DNA of 64,000 nt from Parapusillimonas granuli (GTDB lineage Bacteria > Pseudomonadota > Gammaproteobacteria > Burkholderiales > Burkholderiaceae_B): positions 496,001-560,000 of the forward strand of contig NZ_JACCEM010000002.1 in NCBI RefSeq assembly GCF_013416525.1, written 5' to 3'. Of the stretch, positions 18,057 to 26,808 are shown in pieces (positions within the stretch are counted from its first letter, which is position 1; every line of letters starts with the position of its first letter). The position numbers and the translations under genes were made by a program. Under the pieces are notes generated by a model. The model was not told the origin of the DNA. It made no database searches and saw only the letters and a list, made by a program, of their open reading frames with translations.

Positions 18057-18848
18057 TCAGAAAGCGGGCACGATGGCTCCCTTGTATTTGTCGTTGATGA
18101 AGGCGCGGACGTCCGGGCTGTTCAGCGCTTCGACCAGCTGCTTGACCGCCGGGTCGTCCTTCTTGGCCTCGGTCGTGACCACGATGTTCGCGTATGGGGA
18201 ATCCGCGCCTTCGATGAACAAGGCGTCCTTGACGGGATTCAGCCCGGCTTCGAGGGCATAGTTGGTATTGATGAGGGCCAGGTCCACATCGGGCAGCACG
18301 CGCGGCAGCGTCGCGGCCTCGAGCTCGCGGAATTTCAGCTTCTTGGGGTTCTCGACCACGTCCCGGGCCGTGGCCAGGATGTTGGCGGGATCCTTCAGCT
18401 TGATCAGGCCCTGGGCCTGCAGCAGCAGCAAGGCGCGCGCGCCGTTGGACGGATCATTGGGCAAGGCCACCTGCGCGCCCTGCTTCAAGTCCTTCACGTC
18501 CTTGATCTTGGAGGAATACCCGCCGAAAGGCTCGACGTGCACCAGCCCCACGCTCACCAGCCGCGTCTTGTGCTCTTTATTGAACGAGTCCAGATAAGGC
18601 TTGTGCTGGAAGAAATTGACGTCGATCTGGCCGTCCGACACCTGCTGGTTCGGCTGCACGTAATCGGTGAAGACCTTGATGTCGAGCTCCACGCCGTTCT
18701 TGGCCAATGCCGGCTTCACCCGTTCAAGCAATTCCGCATGGGGAACCGGCGTCGCCGCCACGCTCAGCTTGGCCGCATGGACGGCGCCGGCGGCGAACCA
18801 GGCGGCCGCGGTCAGCGCCAGTGCCGGCGCGAATTTCTTCAAAAACAT
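18057..18848 (-). CDS. metQ: Methionine ABC transporter substrate-binding protein MetQ
   Basis: NlpA/MetQ-family periplasmic binding protein (263 residues) for methionine. Family features: VAATPVPHAELLERVKP, FTDYVQPNQQVSDGQIDVNFFQHKPYL and ALPNDPSNGARALLLLQ. The N-terminus (to about residue 25, AGAVHAA) is an ordinary signal peptide with no lipobox cysteine, so unlike E. coli MetQ it should be soluble in the periplasm. It is the last gene of metN-metI-metQ, 18 bp after metI. Confidence 0.93.
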   Translation of the reverse strand: MFLKKFAPALALTAAAWFAAGAVHAAKLSVAATPVPHAELLERVKPALAKNGVELDIKVFTDYVQPNQQVSDGQIDVNFFQHKPYLDSFNKEHKTRLVSVGLVHVEPFGGYSSKIKDVKDLKQGAQVALPNDPSNGARALLLLQAQGLIKLKDPANILATARDVVENPKKLKFRELEAATLPRVLPDVDLALINTNYALEAGLNPVKDALFIEGADSPYANIVVTTEAKKDDPAVKQLVEALNSPDVRAFINDKYKGAIVPAF

Positions 18849-18866
18849 AAAAACTCCTAGATGACG

Positions 18867-19526
18867 TTATTTACGGTTCAGCCTGGCGACCAGGCGGTCG
18901 CCGAAAACCTGCAAGACCTGAACCATCACTACAAGAATGACCACCGTCACGACCATGACGTCGGTCTGGTAACGCTGGTAGCCGAAACGCAAGGCGAGAT
19001 CGCCCAGGCCGCCCCCGCCTATCACGCCCGACATGGCCGAATAGCCGACCAGGGCGATGGCGGTGACGATGATCGCCGCGACGATGCCCGTCGTGGCTTC
19101 GGGGATCAGCGCCAGAAGCACCGTCTGGCGCGAATTGGCGCCCATCGCGCGGCAGGCCTCCGAGACGCCGGGGTCCAGCTCGCGCAGCACGTTCTCGACC
19201 AGGCGCGCGAAGAACGGCGCCGCGCTGACCACCAGCGGCGGCACCGCGCCCTGCACGCCCAGCGAGGTGCCCGCCAGGACCCGCGTGAGCGGTATCATCA
19301 CGATGAGCAGGATCAGGAAAGGCACGGATCGCAATACATTGACGATAAAAGACAGCGAGTGATAGACCGGCCCGTTCTCCAGCATCTGGCGCTTGCTGGT
19401 CAGGAAAAGCAGTATCCCCAGCGGCAGCCCGATGACGATGGTGAACAGCAGCGAAAACCCCGTCATGAGCAAGGTGTCGATGGTGGCTTCGGCGATCAGC
19501 GCCCAGTCGATATTGGCAAGCATCAT
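18867..19526 (-). CDS. metI: Methionine ABC transporter permease MetI
   Basis: Inner-membrane permease (219 residues, normal length) with about five membrane segments and the EAA-type loop SEACRAMGANSRQTVLLALIPEA that contacts MetN. The start is the ATG at 19526, which overlaps the metN stop (ATGA). Confidence 0.93.
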   Translation of the reverse strand: MMLANIDWALIAEATIDTLLMTGFSLLFTIVIGLPLGILLFLTSKRQMLENGPVYHSLSFIVNVLRSVPFLILLIVMIPLTRVLAGTSLGVQGAVPPLVVSAAPFFARLVENVLRELDPGVSEACRAMGANSRQTVLLALIPEATTGIVAAIIVTAIALVGYSAMSGVIGGGGLGDLALRFGYQRYQTDVMVVTVVILVVMVQVLQVFGDRLVARLNRK

Positions 19527-20581
19527 GGCCTCAGGACCTCGCATTCCACGCCTTCGGCGGCAAACATGCCCGCCAGCGCCTCCAGCCCCGGCTCAGCCCC
19601 CTGGGCCGAGACCACCAATTGCCCATACGGCGTGTCCTTTATGCGGCTGACCGAGCCCTGCAGGATGCTCAAGTCCAGATTCAGTTCGCGGCTGGCGCGG
19701 CTCAGCATGGGCTGCACCGTCGCGTCGCCCCGGAAGCTGAGCCTCAGCAGCCGGCCCCGCACGGCTTGCGCCAAGTCCCGCCAGCCCTCGGCGTCCACGC
19801 CGCTTTCGCTCAGCAGCGACTGGGTGACGGCATGCCGCGGATGCAGGAATACATCGAGCACGTCGCCGCTTTCGACGATGCGTCCGGCGTCGATGACCGC
19901 CACGCGGTCGCAGACCGCGCGTATGACGTCCATGCCGTGCGTGATCAGGACGATGGTCAGCCCCAGGCGCTTGTTGATGTCCAGCAGCAGTCGCAATATG
20001 GACTGGGTCGTTTCCGGGTCCAGGGCGGACGTGGCTTCGTCGCACAGCAACAGCTCGGGCCGGTTGGCCAGGGCGCGCGCGATGCCCACCCGCTGCTGCT
20101 GGCCGCCGGACAATTGGCGCGGGTACTTGCCCGCGTGCTCGCTCAGCCCGACCAGCGCCAGCACTTCGTGCGCGCGCTCCAGCTGCGCGCGGCGCGCCAT
20201 GCCCGCCAGGCGCAGCGGAAAGCACACATTGTCGATGACGGTGCGCGAGCGCAGCAGGTTGAAATGCTGGAAGACCATGCCGACGCCCTGACGGTATTGC
20301 CGCAGCCGGGCGTCCGAGAACCGGGTGATGTCCTCGCCCTTGACCCGGACTTCCCCCTGCGTGGGGCGCTCCAGCAGGTTGAGCATGCGGATGAGCGTGC
20401 TCTTGCCCGCGCCCGACCGCCCGATGATGCCGAAGACTTCCCCCTGGCGGATGTGCAGGTCCACCCCGTCGAGCGCATGGGAAACGCGCCCCGGAGACTC
20501 ATAGGTTTTGCGGATGTTCTTCAGGTGGATCAAGGTGCTGACTTGTTTATGGAGTGCATGGCTCGGCCGGGGCGGAGCCAT
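19523..20581 (-). CDS. metN: Methionine ABC transporter ATP-binding protein MetN
   Basis: ATPase of the methionine importer (up to 352 residues). Walker A is GRSGAGKST, the signature is LSGGQQQRVGIARAL, and Walker B is LLLCDEATSALD. A C-terminal NIL/ACT domain (about 270-352), which lets cytoplasmic methionine inhibit transport in MetN proteins, is present. The ATG at 20581 has no visible ribosome-binding site. A TTG at 20533 (giving MIHLKNIRKTY) matches the usual MetN start better and may be the true one. Promoter sequences should lie in the AT-rich 20582-20660 region. Confidence 0.92.
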   Translation of the reverse strand: MAPPRPSHALHKQVSTLIHLKNIRKTYESPGRVSHALDGVDLHIRQGEVFGIIGRSGAGKSTLIRMLNLLERPTQGEVRVKGEDITRFSDARLRQYRQGVGMVFQHFNLLRSRTVIDNVCFPLRLAGMARRAQLERAHEVLALVGLSEHAGKYPRQLSGGQQQRVGIARALANRPELLLCDEATSALDPETTQSILRLLLDINKRLGLTIVLITHGMDVIRAVCDRVAVIDAGRIVESGDVLDVFLHPRHAVTQSLLSESGVDAEGWRDLAQAVRGRLLRLSFRGDATVQPMLSRASRELNLDLSILQGSVSRIKDTPYGQLVVSAQGAEPGLEALAGMFAAEGVECEVLRP

Positions 20582-20618
20582 AATTTAACATAACCGCAAT
20601 ATTATTTTTTGCAACTCA

Positions 20619-20637
20619 ATATAGTTTTAAGCTATAT
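20619..20637. promoter_or_regulatory. Inverted repeat in the AT-rich metN upstream region
   Basis: ATATAG (20619-20624) and CTATAT (20632-20637) flank TTTTAAG about 40 bp upstream of the metN ATG. It may be an operator for methionine control. Neither a SAM riboswitch nor a MetJ box is apparent. Confidence 0.35.
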
Positions 20638-20701
20638 AAAGCATACGAGAAATTATGAGGGGCGCGGACGCGCCGCCCGGCCCGCCCCGGCGCCCGCTTT
20701 T

Positions 20702-21976
20702 TCAGTGGAAGTTCACGGTTTCGGGCCGGCCGGCCAAGTCCAGGCTCGCCCGGCGGGCCGGCATGCGGCTGACGACCCGGCCGCCGCGCAGGACCGCCAG
20801 GCGCGCCGGGCGCAGGCGCAAGGCGTCGATCGGGTCGGCGGCGTCCAGCACCACCAGGTCGGCCTTGCAGCCCGGCGCAAGCCCATAGCCTTCCAGCCCC
20901 AGTATGCGGGCCGGCATGGCGGTCACCGCGTCGTAGCACCGCAGCATGGCCGACCGCCCGGTCATCTGCGCCACGTGCAGGCCCATGTGCGCGACGTCCA
21001 GCATGTCGGCGCAGCCCAGGCCATACCAAGGGTCCATGACGCAATCATGGCCGAAAGCCACGTCCAGGCCCGCCGCCAGCAGCTCCGGCACGCGGGTCAT
21101 GCCGCGGCGCTTGGGATAGGTGTCGGACCGACCCTGCAGCGTGATGTTGATCAGCGGATTGGCCACCACCGTCATCCCGGATTCGCGCATCAGGGGAATC
21201 AGCTTGCTGACGTAGTAGTTGTCCATGGAATGCATGGAGGTCAGGTGCGATCCATTGACCCGCCCGGCCATTCCCAGGCGGTGGGTTTGCGCGGCCAGCG
21301 TCTCGACGTGGCGCGACAAGGGGTCATCGGATTCGTCGCAATGCATGTCGACGCGCAAGCCTTTTTCGGCGGCGAATTCGCACAGCAGCCGCACGGATTC
21401 CGCGCCGTCCGCCATCGTGCGCTCGAAGTGCGGTATGCCGCCGACCACGTCCACCCCCATGGCAATGGCGCGCTTGAGGCTGTCGAACGCGCCGGGGTGG
21501 CGCAGCAGGCCGTCCTGGGGGAAAGCCACCAGCTGCAGGTCCAGGTAGGAGGCCACGCGGCGCTTCACCTCCAGCAGCGCCTCGACCGCCAGCAGACGCG
21601 GATCGGACGTGTCCACGTGCGAACGGATGGCCAGCAGGCCCTGGGCCACCGCCCAGTCGCAGTAGGCGAGCGCACGCTCGATGACCGCGTCCTGCGCGAG
21701 CGTGGGCTTGAGTTCGCGCCACAGCGCGATGCCTTCGAGCAAGGTCCCCGACTCATTGACGCGCGGCATGCCGTAGGTCAGAGTGGAATCCATATGGAAG
21801 TGCGCGTCGACGAAAGGCGGGCTGGCCAGGCAGCCCGCGGCGTCGATTTCCTGGGCGGCCTGCGCCTGCAGGCCAGCCTGCACCGCGGCGATGCGCCCCT
21901 GCGCAATGCCGATGTCCATGCCCCGCCTGCCGTCGGGCAGGTTCGCGCCGCGGATGATCATGTCCATGCAAGCCAT
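20702..21976 (-). CDS. CodA-like amidohydrolase/deaminase with altered substrate site
   Basis: 424-residue amidohydrolase closely following cytosine deaminase CodA. Metal ligands are His59 and His61 (DAHFHMD), His212 (MHCDESDD) and Asp311 (FGHDC). Catalytic Glu215, Gln154 (AFPQDG) and His244 are kept. The residue after the metal Asp, Asp314 in E. coli CodA and a contact to the cytosine ring, is Cys312 here. Cytosine is therefore unlikely to be the substrate; a different cyclic amide, amidine or imine is more plausible (inference). The start at 21976 is backed by AAAGGAG; longer frames exist. It lies 31 bp downstream of the GntR gene and is probably co-transcribed with it. Confidence 0.85.
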   Translation of the reverse strand: MACMDMIIRGANLPDGRRGMDIGIAQGRIAAVQAGLQAQAAQEIDAAGCLASPPFVDAHFHMDSTLTYGMPRVNESGTLLEGIALWRELKPTLAQDAVIERALAYCDWAVAQGLLAIRSHVDTSDPRLLAVEALLEVKRRVASYLDLQLVAFPQDGLLRHPGAFDSLKRAIAMGVDVVGGIPHFERTMADGAESVRLLCEFAAEKGLRVDMHCDESDDPLSRHVETLAAQTHRLGMAGRVNGSHLTSMHSMDNYYVSKLIPLMRESGMTVVANPLINITLQGRSDTYPKRRGMTRVPELLAAGLDVAFGHDCVMDPWYGLGCADMLDVAHMGLHVAQMTGRSAMLRCYDAVTAMPARILGLEGYGLAPGCKADLVVLDAADPIDALRLRPARLAVLRGGRVVSRMPARRASLDLAGRPETVNFH

Positions 21977-22007
21977 GCCGGCCACTCCTTTGCAATGAAA
22001 TTCAAAT

Positions 22008-22805
22008 TCACTTGGCCGCTGGAGCATCGAACTTCAGCGACATGGAATATTTCATTTTATTGTAGGGAAAGGTCGTGATCGTCATCAGCATGAGGCTTTG
22101 CATTTCGCCATAGTATTTGCGGGTGATGACCAGGCCGGCCGTCCCCGGGCGAATTTTGAGCTTGGCGGCGGTCTCGCCCTTGATGGGGGTGGCCGAGAAT
22201 TCCTGCCGGACTTGAATGATGCGCTTGCTGAAGCGCCGTTCGATCAGCAGCGAAAGCGGCAGCTTGATCTTCCCCACATCGCTGCCGACCGCGGAATAGT
22301 CCGGATGCACATAGACTTCGGAATAGGCGACCGGGGCGTCCTGGTCCTGCAGCAGCTTGATGGCGATGATGTTCAGCCAGCGGCTTTCCGGATCGCTTTC
22401 CAGCCATTGCGCACGGCGGGCGCCGATGCGCAGCAGCTTCACGGACAGCACCTGCAAGGTCGCGTGCTTGATGTACTGGAAAAGATCTTCCAGCCTGGAG
22501 ATTTCCTGGGTATAGCGGGTGGTCGCACGCGTGGTCTCGACGCGCGTTCCCACGCCGGGGCGGCGGGACACCATCCCGCTTTCCGTCAGCAGGCGCACGG
22601 CTTCGCGTATCGTGTGGCGGCTGGCGGCATAGCGGCGGCAGAGCTCCAGCTCCGGGGGCAGCAGGCTGCCCACCGCGTAATGCCCGTCCCGTATGCTTGC
22701 CAGCAATTCCTGGTAAATCACCCTGTAGCGCGGCGTCAGCGCCTCGGCCTCTTCCGGCCTCCCCCGGCCGCCCACGTCGGCCTCCGGGTCTTTGAACATC
22801 GTCAT
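22008..22805 (-). CDS. GntR-family regulator, HutC/UTRA subfamily
   Basis: 265 residues. The N-terminal winged helix (about 22-92: YQELLASIRDGHYAVGSLLPPELELCRRYAAS broken by the recognition helix HTIREAVRLL) is typical GntR. The C-terminal UTRA ligand-binding domain (about 115-260) has EVYVHPDY and RPGTAGLVITRKYY. The start at 22805 has GAGGA; an alternative ATG at 22862 adds 19 residues. It diverges from the ABC transporter operon across a region with a sigma70-like promoter and a 29-bp palindrome, the obvious binding site. The effector is probably the transported compound or a derivative (inference). Confidence 0.88.
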   Translation of the reverse strand: MTMFKDPEADVGGRGRPEEAEALTPRYRVIYQELLASIRDGHYAVGSLLPPELELCRRYAASRHTIREAVRLLTESGMVSRRPGVGTRVETTRATTRYTQEISRLEDLFQYIKHATLQVLSVKLLRIGARRAQWLESDPESRWLNIIAIKLLQDQDAPVAYSEVYVHPDYSAVGSDVGKIKLPLSLLIERRFSKRIIQVRQEFSATPIKGETAAKLKIRPGTAGLVITRKYYGEMQSLMLMTITTFPYNKMKYSMSLKFDAPAAK

Positions 22806-22912
22806 GCTTTCCTCTACGGTAAACGCTCCGGGGGCATGCGCGTTCCTGGTTTTTCTCATGCATGCCTCTTGCGAGCGGATCATAGCAGCACGCCTTATCA
22901 GGAAAAACACTA

Positions 22913-22940
22913 TTGACAAATTCCCGCTGGATAGTACAGT
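22913..22940 (+). promoter_or_regulatory. Sigma70-type promoter of the ABC/oxidoreductase operon
   Basis: A perfect TTGACA (22913-22918) and TACAGT (22935-22940) are separated by 16 bp. Transcription should begin near 22947, inside the palindromic operator that follows. Confidence 0.7.
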
Positions 22941-22941
22941 G

Positions 22942-22970
22942 TTTGTCCGGACATTATATGTCCGGACAAA
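22942..22970. promoter_or_regulatory. 29-bp palindromic operator, likely bound by the GntR regulator
   Basis: Perfect 13-bp arms (TTTGTCCGGACAT and its complement) flank TAT. Each arm contains TGTCCGGACA, itself a palindrome, at 22944-22953 and 22959-22968, so two dimers could bind 15 bp apart. It covers the predicted start site of the rightward operon, which fits repression. Confidence 0.75.
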
Positions 22971-23002
22971 GATGACTGACAAACACTTCCTCGGAGGAGA
23001 CA

Positions 23003-24034
23003 ATGAAAAAGTTACTGACGATGGCCGTCGCCGCGGCCTTGGCCGCCGGGGTCGGCACCGGCGCGGCGGCTCAAGAAAGACTCGTGGTTGCCGGCTACGG
23101 CGGCTCCTTTGAAGAAATAATGCGCAAAGACGTCTTCCCGCCCTTCGAAAAAAAGCACGGCGCGAAGATCGACTACGTGGCGGGCAACTCCACCAATACC
23201 GTGGCGCGGCTGCAGGCGCAGAAGGCGAACCAGGAAATAGACGTCGCCATCGTGGATGACGGCCCGATGTACCAGGCCATCGCCCTGGGCTTCTGCGCCC
23301 CCATCGAGAAAATGCCCAAGGACGACATCTACGCAACCGCTCGCTACAAAGACGACAAGGCCGTCGGCCTGGGCATCGTGGCCACCGGGCTGATGTACAA
23401 CAAGAAAGTCTTCCAGGAAAAAGGCTGGGCGCCGCCCAAGTCCTGGAAAGACCTGGCCGATCCCAAATACAAGCAACTGGTCGTCATCCCGCCGCTGAAC
23501 AATACCTACGGCCTGCACGCCGTGGTGCAGTTCGCGAAAATGAACGGCGGCAGCGAAAAAAACATCGACCCCGGCTTCAAGGCCTTCGTGAGCCAGATCA
23601 ATCCCAACGTCCTGGTCTATGAGCCCTCGCCCGGCAAAATGACGGAACTCTTCCAGAGCGGCCAGGCCGTGCTGGCCGTCTGGGGTTCGGGCCGCGTGAA
23701 GACCTTCGCCGATACGGGCTTCCCCGTCGGCTTCGTTTACCCGGAAGAAGGCGCCTATGCGCTGCTGGCCTCCGTCTGCCCGGTCGCCAAGCCCAATGCC
23801 AAGCCGCTGGCGCAGGAATTCGTGGCTTATCTGCTTACGCCCGAGATCCAGTCCATCATGGGCACGGCCTACGGCTACGGCCCGGTCAACAAGAAGGCGT
23901 CCGCCAAGGACGACCCGAACGTGCCGCTGCCCATCGGCGACCGCGCGGCGAACCTCATCGTGGCGGACTGGGACACCATCAACGCCAATCGCGACGACTG
24001 GAACAAACGCTGGACCCGGGAAGTAGAGCGCTGA
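23003..24034 (+). CDS. ABC transporter periplasmic binding protein (polyamine/opine type)
   Basis: 343-residue solute-binding protein with a clear signal peptide (about 1-23, ending AAA). It belongs to the PotD/PotF-like family: LVVAGYGGSFEE, DVAIVDDGPMYQAIALG, YNKKVFQEKGWAPPKSWKDLADPKYK. The ligand is not deducible; relatives bind polyamines, opines, thiamine or iron chelates. It is the first gene of a run of eight, with a strong GGAGGAG site, directly behind the GntR operator. Confidence 0.85.
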   Translation: MKKLLTMAVAAALAAGVGTGAAAQERLVVAGYGGSFEEIMRKDVFPPFEKKHGAKIDYVAGNSTNTVARLQAQKANQEIDVAIVDDGPMYQAIALGFCAPIEKMPKDDIYATARYKDDKAVGLGIVATGLMYNKKVFQEKGWAPPKSWKDLADPKYKQLVVIPPLNNTYGLHAVVQFAKMNGGSEKNIDPGFKAFVSQINPNVLVYEPSPGKMTELFQSGQAVLAVWGSGRVKTFADTGFPVGFVYPEEGAYALLASVCPVAKPNAKPLAQEFVAYLLTPEIQSIMGTAYGYGPVNKKASAKDDPNVPLPIGDRAANLIVADWDTINANRDDWNKRWTREVER

Positions 24035-24077
24035 TCCCGGGGCGCCTCGCGTTCGCGCCGGATTCGTTGGAGCCGCA

Positions 24078-25136
24078 ATGAGCTACCTCGTATTGAACAA
24101 CCTCACCAAGCGCTATGGGGCGGCGACCGTCGTCGACAACCTGACTCTGTCCATCCGGCGGGGGCAATTCATCGCCCTGCTGGGCCCCTCCGGCTGCGGC
24201 AAGACCACCACGCTGCAAATGGTGGCCGGCTTCGTCGAACCCAGCGAGGGCAGCATCGTCCTCGACGGCAAAGACCTGCGCAACACGCCGGCCAACAAGC
24301 GCGGGCTGGGCATCGTGTTCCAGAACTACGCTCTCTTTCCCCACATGACCGCGGCGCAAAACGTCGCGTTCGGCCTGGAAATGCAAGGCGTCGGGAAAGC
24401 CGAATGCGCGGACCGGGTGGCGGAAACCCTGGCGCTGGTGGGCTTGTCCCACCTGGCGGACCGCTACCCGGCCCGCATGTCCGGCGGCCAGCAGCAGCGC
24501 GTCGCCCTGGCTCGCGCGCTGGTCATCAAGCCCAGGGTCCTGCTGCTGGACGAACCCCTGTCCAATCTGGACGCCAAGCTTCGCGAGGAAATGCAGCTGG
24601 AGTTGCGCAGCATCCAGCGAACCGTCGGCACCACCACCATCCTGGTCACCCACGATCAATCCGAAGCCCTCGCGCTTTCGGATTGCATCGTCGTGATGAA
24701 CCAGGGCCGGGTCGAACAGATCGCCGAACCCTACAGCGCCTATGAAGGTCCGGCCAACGAGTTCGTCGGCAACTTTCTCGGCAAGGCCAACATCTTCAAG
24801 GCCCAGGCGGCCAATATCGACGGCAGCCCGGCGATCCGCGTCGCCGAAGCCGTGGTGCCGCTCGGCGGCGTCGCGATGCCCGAGGGCAGCGTGCTCGTGC
24901 GCCCCGAAAAAATCCTGTTCACGGACCCGGGCCCCCATGCCTTGCCCGGCACCGTCAAGACCCGCGTGTTCCAGGGCAATCACTGGCTTTGCCAAGTCCG
25001 GACCTCGGCCGGCGACGTCCTGGTCATACGCCAGAACGACGGCGTCGAGGTCCCCGCCGAAGGCGCCGCCGTCCACCTGGCCTGGCGCGCCCAGGACATG
25101 CGGGCGCTGGGCGCTGCCCGGGAGGCCCGGCCATGA
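24078..25136 (+). CDS. ABC transporter ATP-binding protein, PotA-like
   Basis: 352 residues with Walker A GPSGCGKTT, signature MSGGQQQRVALARAL, Walker B LLLDEPLSNLD and switch VTHDQSEA. A C-terminal TOBE domain (about 270-345) is typical of polyamine and spermidine-type importers. It energises the two permeases that follow. Its stop overlaps the next start (ATGA). Confidence 0.92.
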   Translation: MSYLVLNNLTKRYGAATVVDNLTLSIRRGQFIALLGPSGCGKTTTLQMVAGFVEPSEGSIVLDGKDLRNTPANKRGLGIVFQNYALFPHMTAAQNVAFGLEMQGVGKAECADRVAETLALVGLSHLADRYPARMSGGQQQRVALARALVIKPRVLLLDEPLSNLDAKLREEMQLELRSIQRTVGTTTILVTHDQSEALALSDCIVVMNQGRVEQIAEPYSAYEGPANEFVGNFLGKANIFKAQAANIDGSPAIRVAEAVVPLGGVAMPEGSVLVRPEKILFTDPGPHALPGTVKTRVFQGNHWLCQVRTSAGDVLVIRQNDGVEVPAEGAAVHLAWRAQDMRALGAAREARP

Positions 25137-25987
25137 TGCGCACCCGGACCCCGTGGCTGCTCAGCTCGCCCGCGCTCGCGCTGTACGCCACCTTTCTCAT
25201 CGCGCCCATCGCCAGCGTCGCCCTGATCAGTTTCTACAACTTCGAGTTCTACGGCGGGATACAGCCCGCCTTCACGCTGAAGAACTATGCGGAAATCCTT
25301 TCCGACGGCTATTTCTACGAGATCTTCGCCCGCACCTTCGGCGTGGCGGCGGCCGTCACCCTTGCCTGCATCGTGCTGGGCACCGGCGAAGCCTATGTCC
25401 TGTCGCGCATGGGCAATCCCTGGAAAGGCCTGTTCCTGATGGTCGTCCTGGGCCCCCTGCTGGTGTCCGTGGTGGTGCGCACGCTGGGCTGGGCCTTGCT
25501 GTTCGGCTCCACCGGGCTCATCAGCGTGGGCCTGCAGGCCCTGGGCCTGGCGGACGGCCCGACCAACCTGATGTACACCAACATCGGCGTCATCATCGCG
25601 CTCACCCACGTCATGGTGCCGTTCATGGTGATCGCGGTATGGGCCTCGTTGCAGCGCATCAATCCTTCCACCGAGGCCGCCGCGCTGTCGCTCGGCGCCA
25701 GCCAGTTCACCGTCATACGGCGCGTCATCGTGCCGCAGATCATGCCCGGCATCCTGTCCGGGTCCATCATGGTGTTCGCCATGTCGGCCAGCGCCTTCGC
25801 CACCCCGGCCATCGTCGGCGGCCGCCGCCTGAAGAACGTCGCGACCGCCGCCTACGACGAATTCCTGAATACGCTCAACTGGCCCCTGGGCGCGGCCCTG
25901 GCCATGCTGCTGCTGGTCGCCACCATCATCGTGCTGGTGTCGGCGAACCGGCTCATCGAACGCCGCTACGGGGCGGTCTTCAACTGA
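25133..25987 (+). CDS. ABC transporter permease 1, PotB-like
   Basis: 284 residues from the ATG at 25133, overlapping the ATPase stop. About six membrane segments; the EAA loop STEAAALSLGASQFTVIRRVIVPQIMPG contacts the ATPase. The longer frame back to 24989 is Arg-rich and lies inside the ATPase gene, so it was discarded. Confidence 0.9.
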   Translation: MMRTRTPWLLSSPALALYATFLIAPIASVALISFYNFEFYGGIQPAFTLKNYAEILSDGYFYEIFARTFGVAAAVTLACIVLGTGEAYVLSRMGNPWKGLFLMVVLGPLLVSVVVRTLGWALLFGSTGLISVGLQALGLADGPTNLMYTNIGVIIALTHVMVPFMVIAVWASLQRINPSTEAAALSLGASQFTVIRRVIVPQIMPGILSGSIMVFAMSASAFATPAIVGGRRLKNVATAAYDEFLNTLNWPLGAALAMLLLVATIIVLVSANRLIERRYGAVFN

Positions 25988-26004
25988 CAACGGTGGAGTT
26001 CACC

Positions 26005-26808
26005 ATGTTCCTGCGCAACGGACCCATCGGCCTCATCTTCCACGTCGTCTTCGTGATCTTCATCCTCGCTCCGCTGGTCATGGTCTGCGCGGTGGCCTTC
26101 ACCAGCGAAGGCTTCATCACCCTGCCCAAGGACGGGCTGTCCCTGCGCTGGTTCCGCGCCATACTCGAGAACCCGCGCTTCATGGAGGCGTTCTACTTCA
26201 GCCTCGGGCTGGGCCTGCTCTCGGCCACGCTGGCCATCGTCCTGGCCATTCCGTCCGCCCTGGCCATCGCCCGCTTCCGCTTCCCCGGCCGCGAAGCGCT
26301 GATGGCCTTCTTTCTCTCGCCCCTGATGATCCCCCACGTCGTGCTCGGACTGGCGTTCCTGCGCTTTTTCACGACCATAGGCATGGCCGGCACTTACATC
26401 GGCCTGGTCGTCGCGCACACCATCATCGTCATTCCCTACGCCCTGCGCCTGGTGCTGGCGTCGGCCACGGGCATGGACCCGGTGCTCGAGCGCGCGGCGC
26501 TGTCCCTGGGCGCCTCGTCCTGGATCACGTTCCGCCGGATCGTGCTGCCCCTGATCATGCCCGGCGTGGTGAGCGGCTGGGTGATCGCCTTCATCACCAG
26601 CTTCGACGAACTCACCATGTCGATCTTCATCGCCTCGCCGTCGACCACGACCCTGCCGGTCCGCATCTTCCTGCACATAGAAGACACCATCGACCCGCTG
26701 GTCACGGCGGTTTCCGCCGCGCTCATTTACATGACGGTGATCGCCGTGTTCATACTCGACCGCACGGTGGGGCTGGAAAAACTATTCGTGGGCAAGGGAC
26801 GGACATGA
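26005..26808 (+). CDS. ABC transporter permease 2, PotC-like
   Basis: 267 residues from the ATG at 26005 with a GGTGGAG site. About six membrane segments and the EAA loop LERAALSLGASSWITFRR. It forms the heterodimeric channel with permease 1. Its stop overlaps the next start (ATGA), tying transport directly to oxidation of the substrate. Confidence 0.9.
   Translation: MFLRNGPIGLIFHVVFVIFILAPLVMVCAVAFTSEGFITLPKDGLSLRWFRAILENPRFMEAFYFSLGLGLLSATLAIVLAIPSALAIARFRFPGREALMAFFLSPLMIPHVVLGLAFLRFFTTIGMAGTYIGLVVAHTIIVIPYALRLVLASATGMDPVLERAALSLGASSWITFRRIVLPLIMPGVVSGWVIAFITSFDELTMSIFIASPSTTTLPVRIFLHIEDTIDPLVTAVSAALIYMTVIAVFILDRTVGLEKLFVGKGRT

Noticed and set aside
20582-20701. Possible SAM or methionine riboswitch before metN
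   Set aside because: The region is AT-rich with only a short inverted repeat; none of the conserved riboswitch cores or paired stems is visible.
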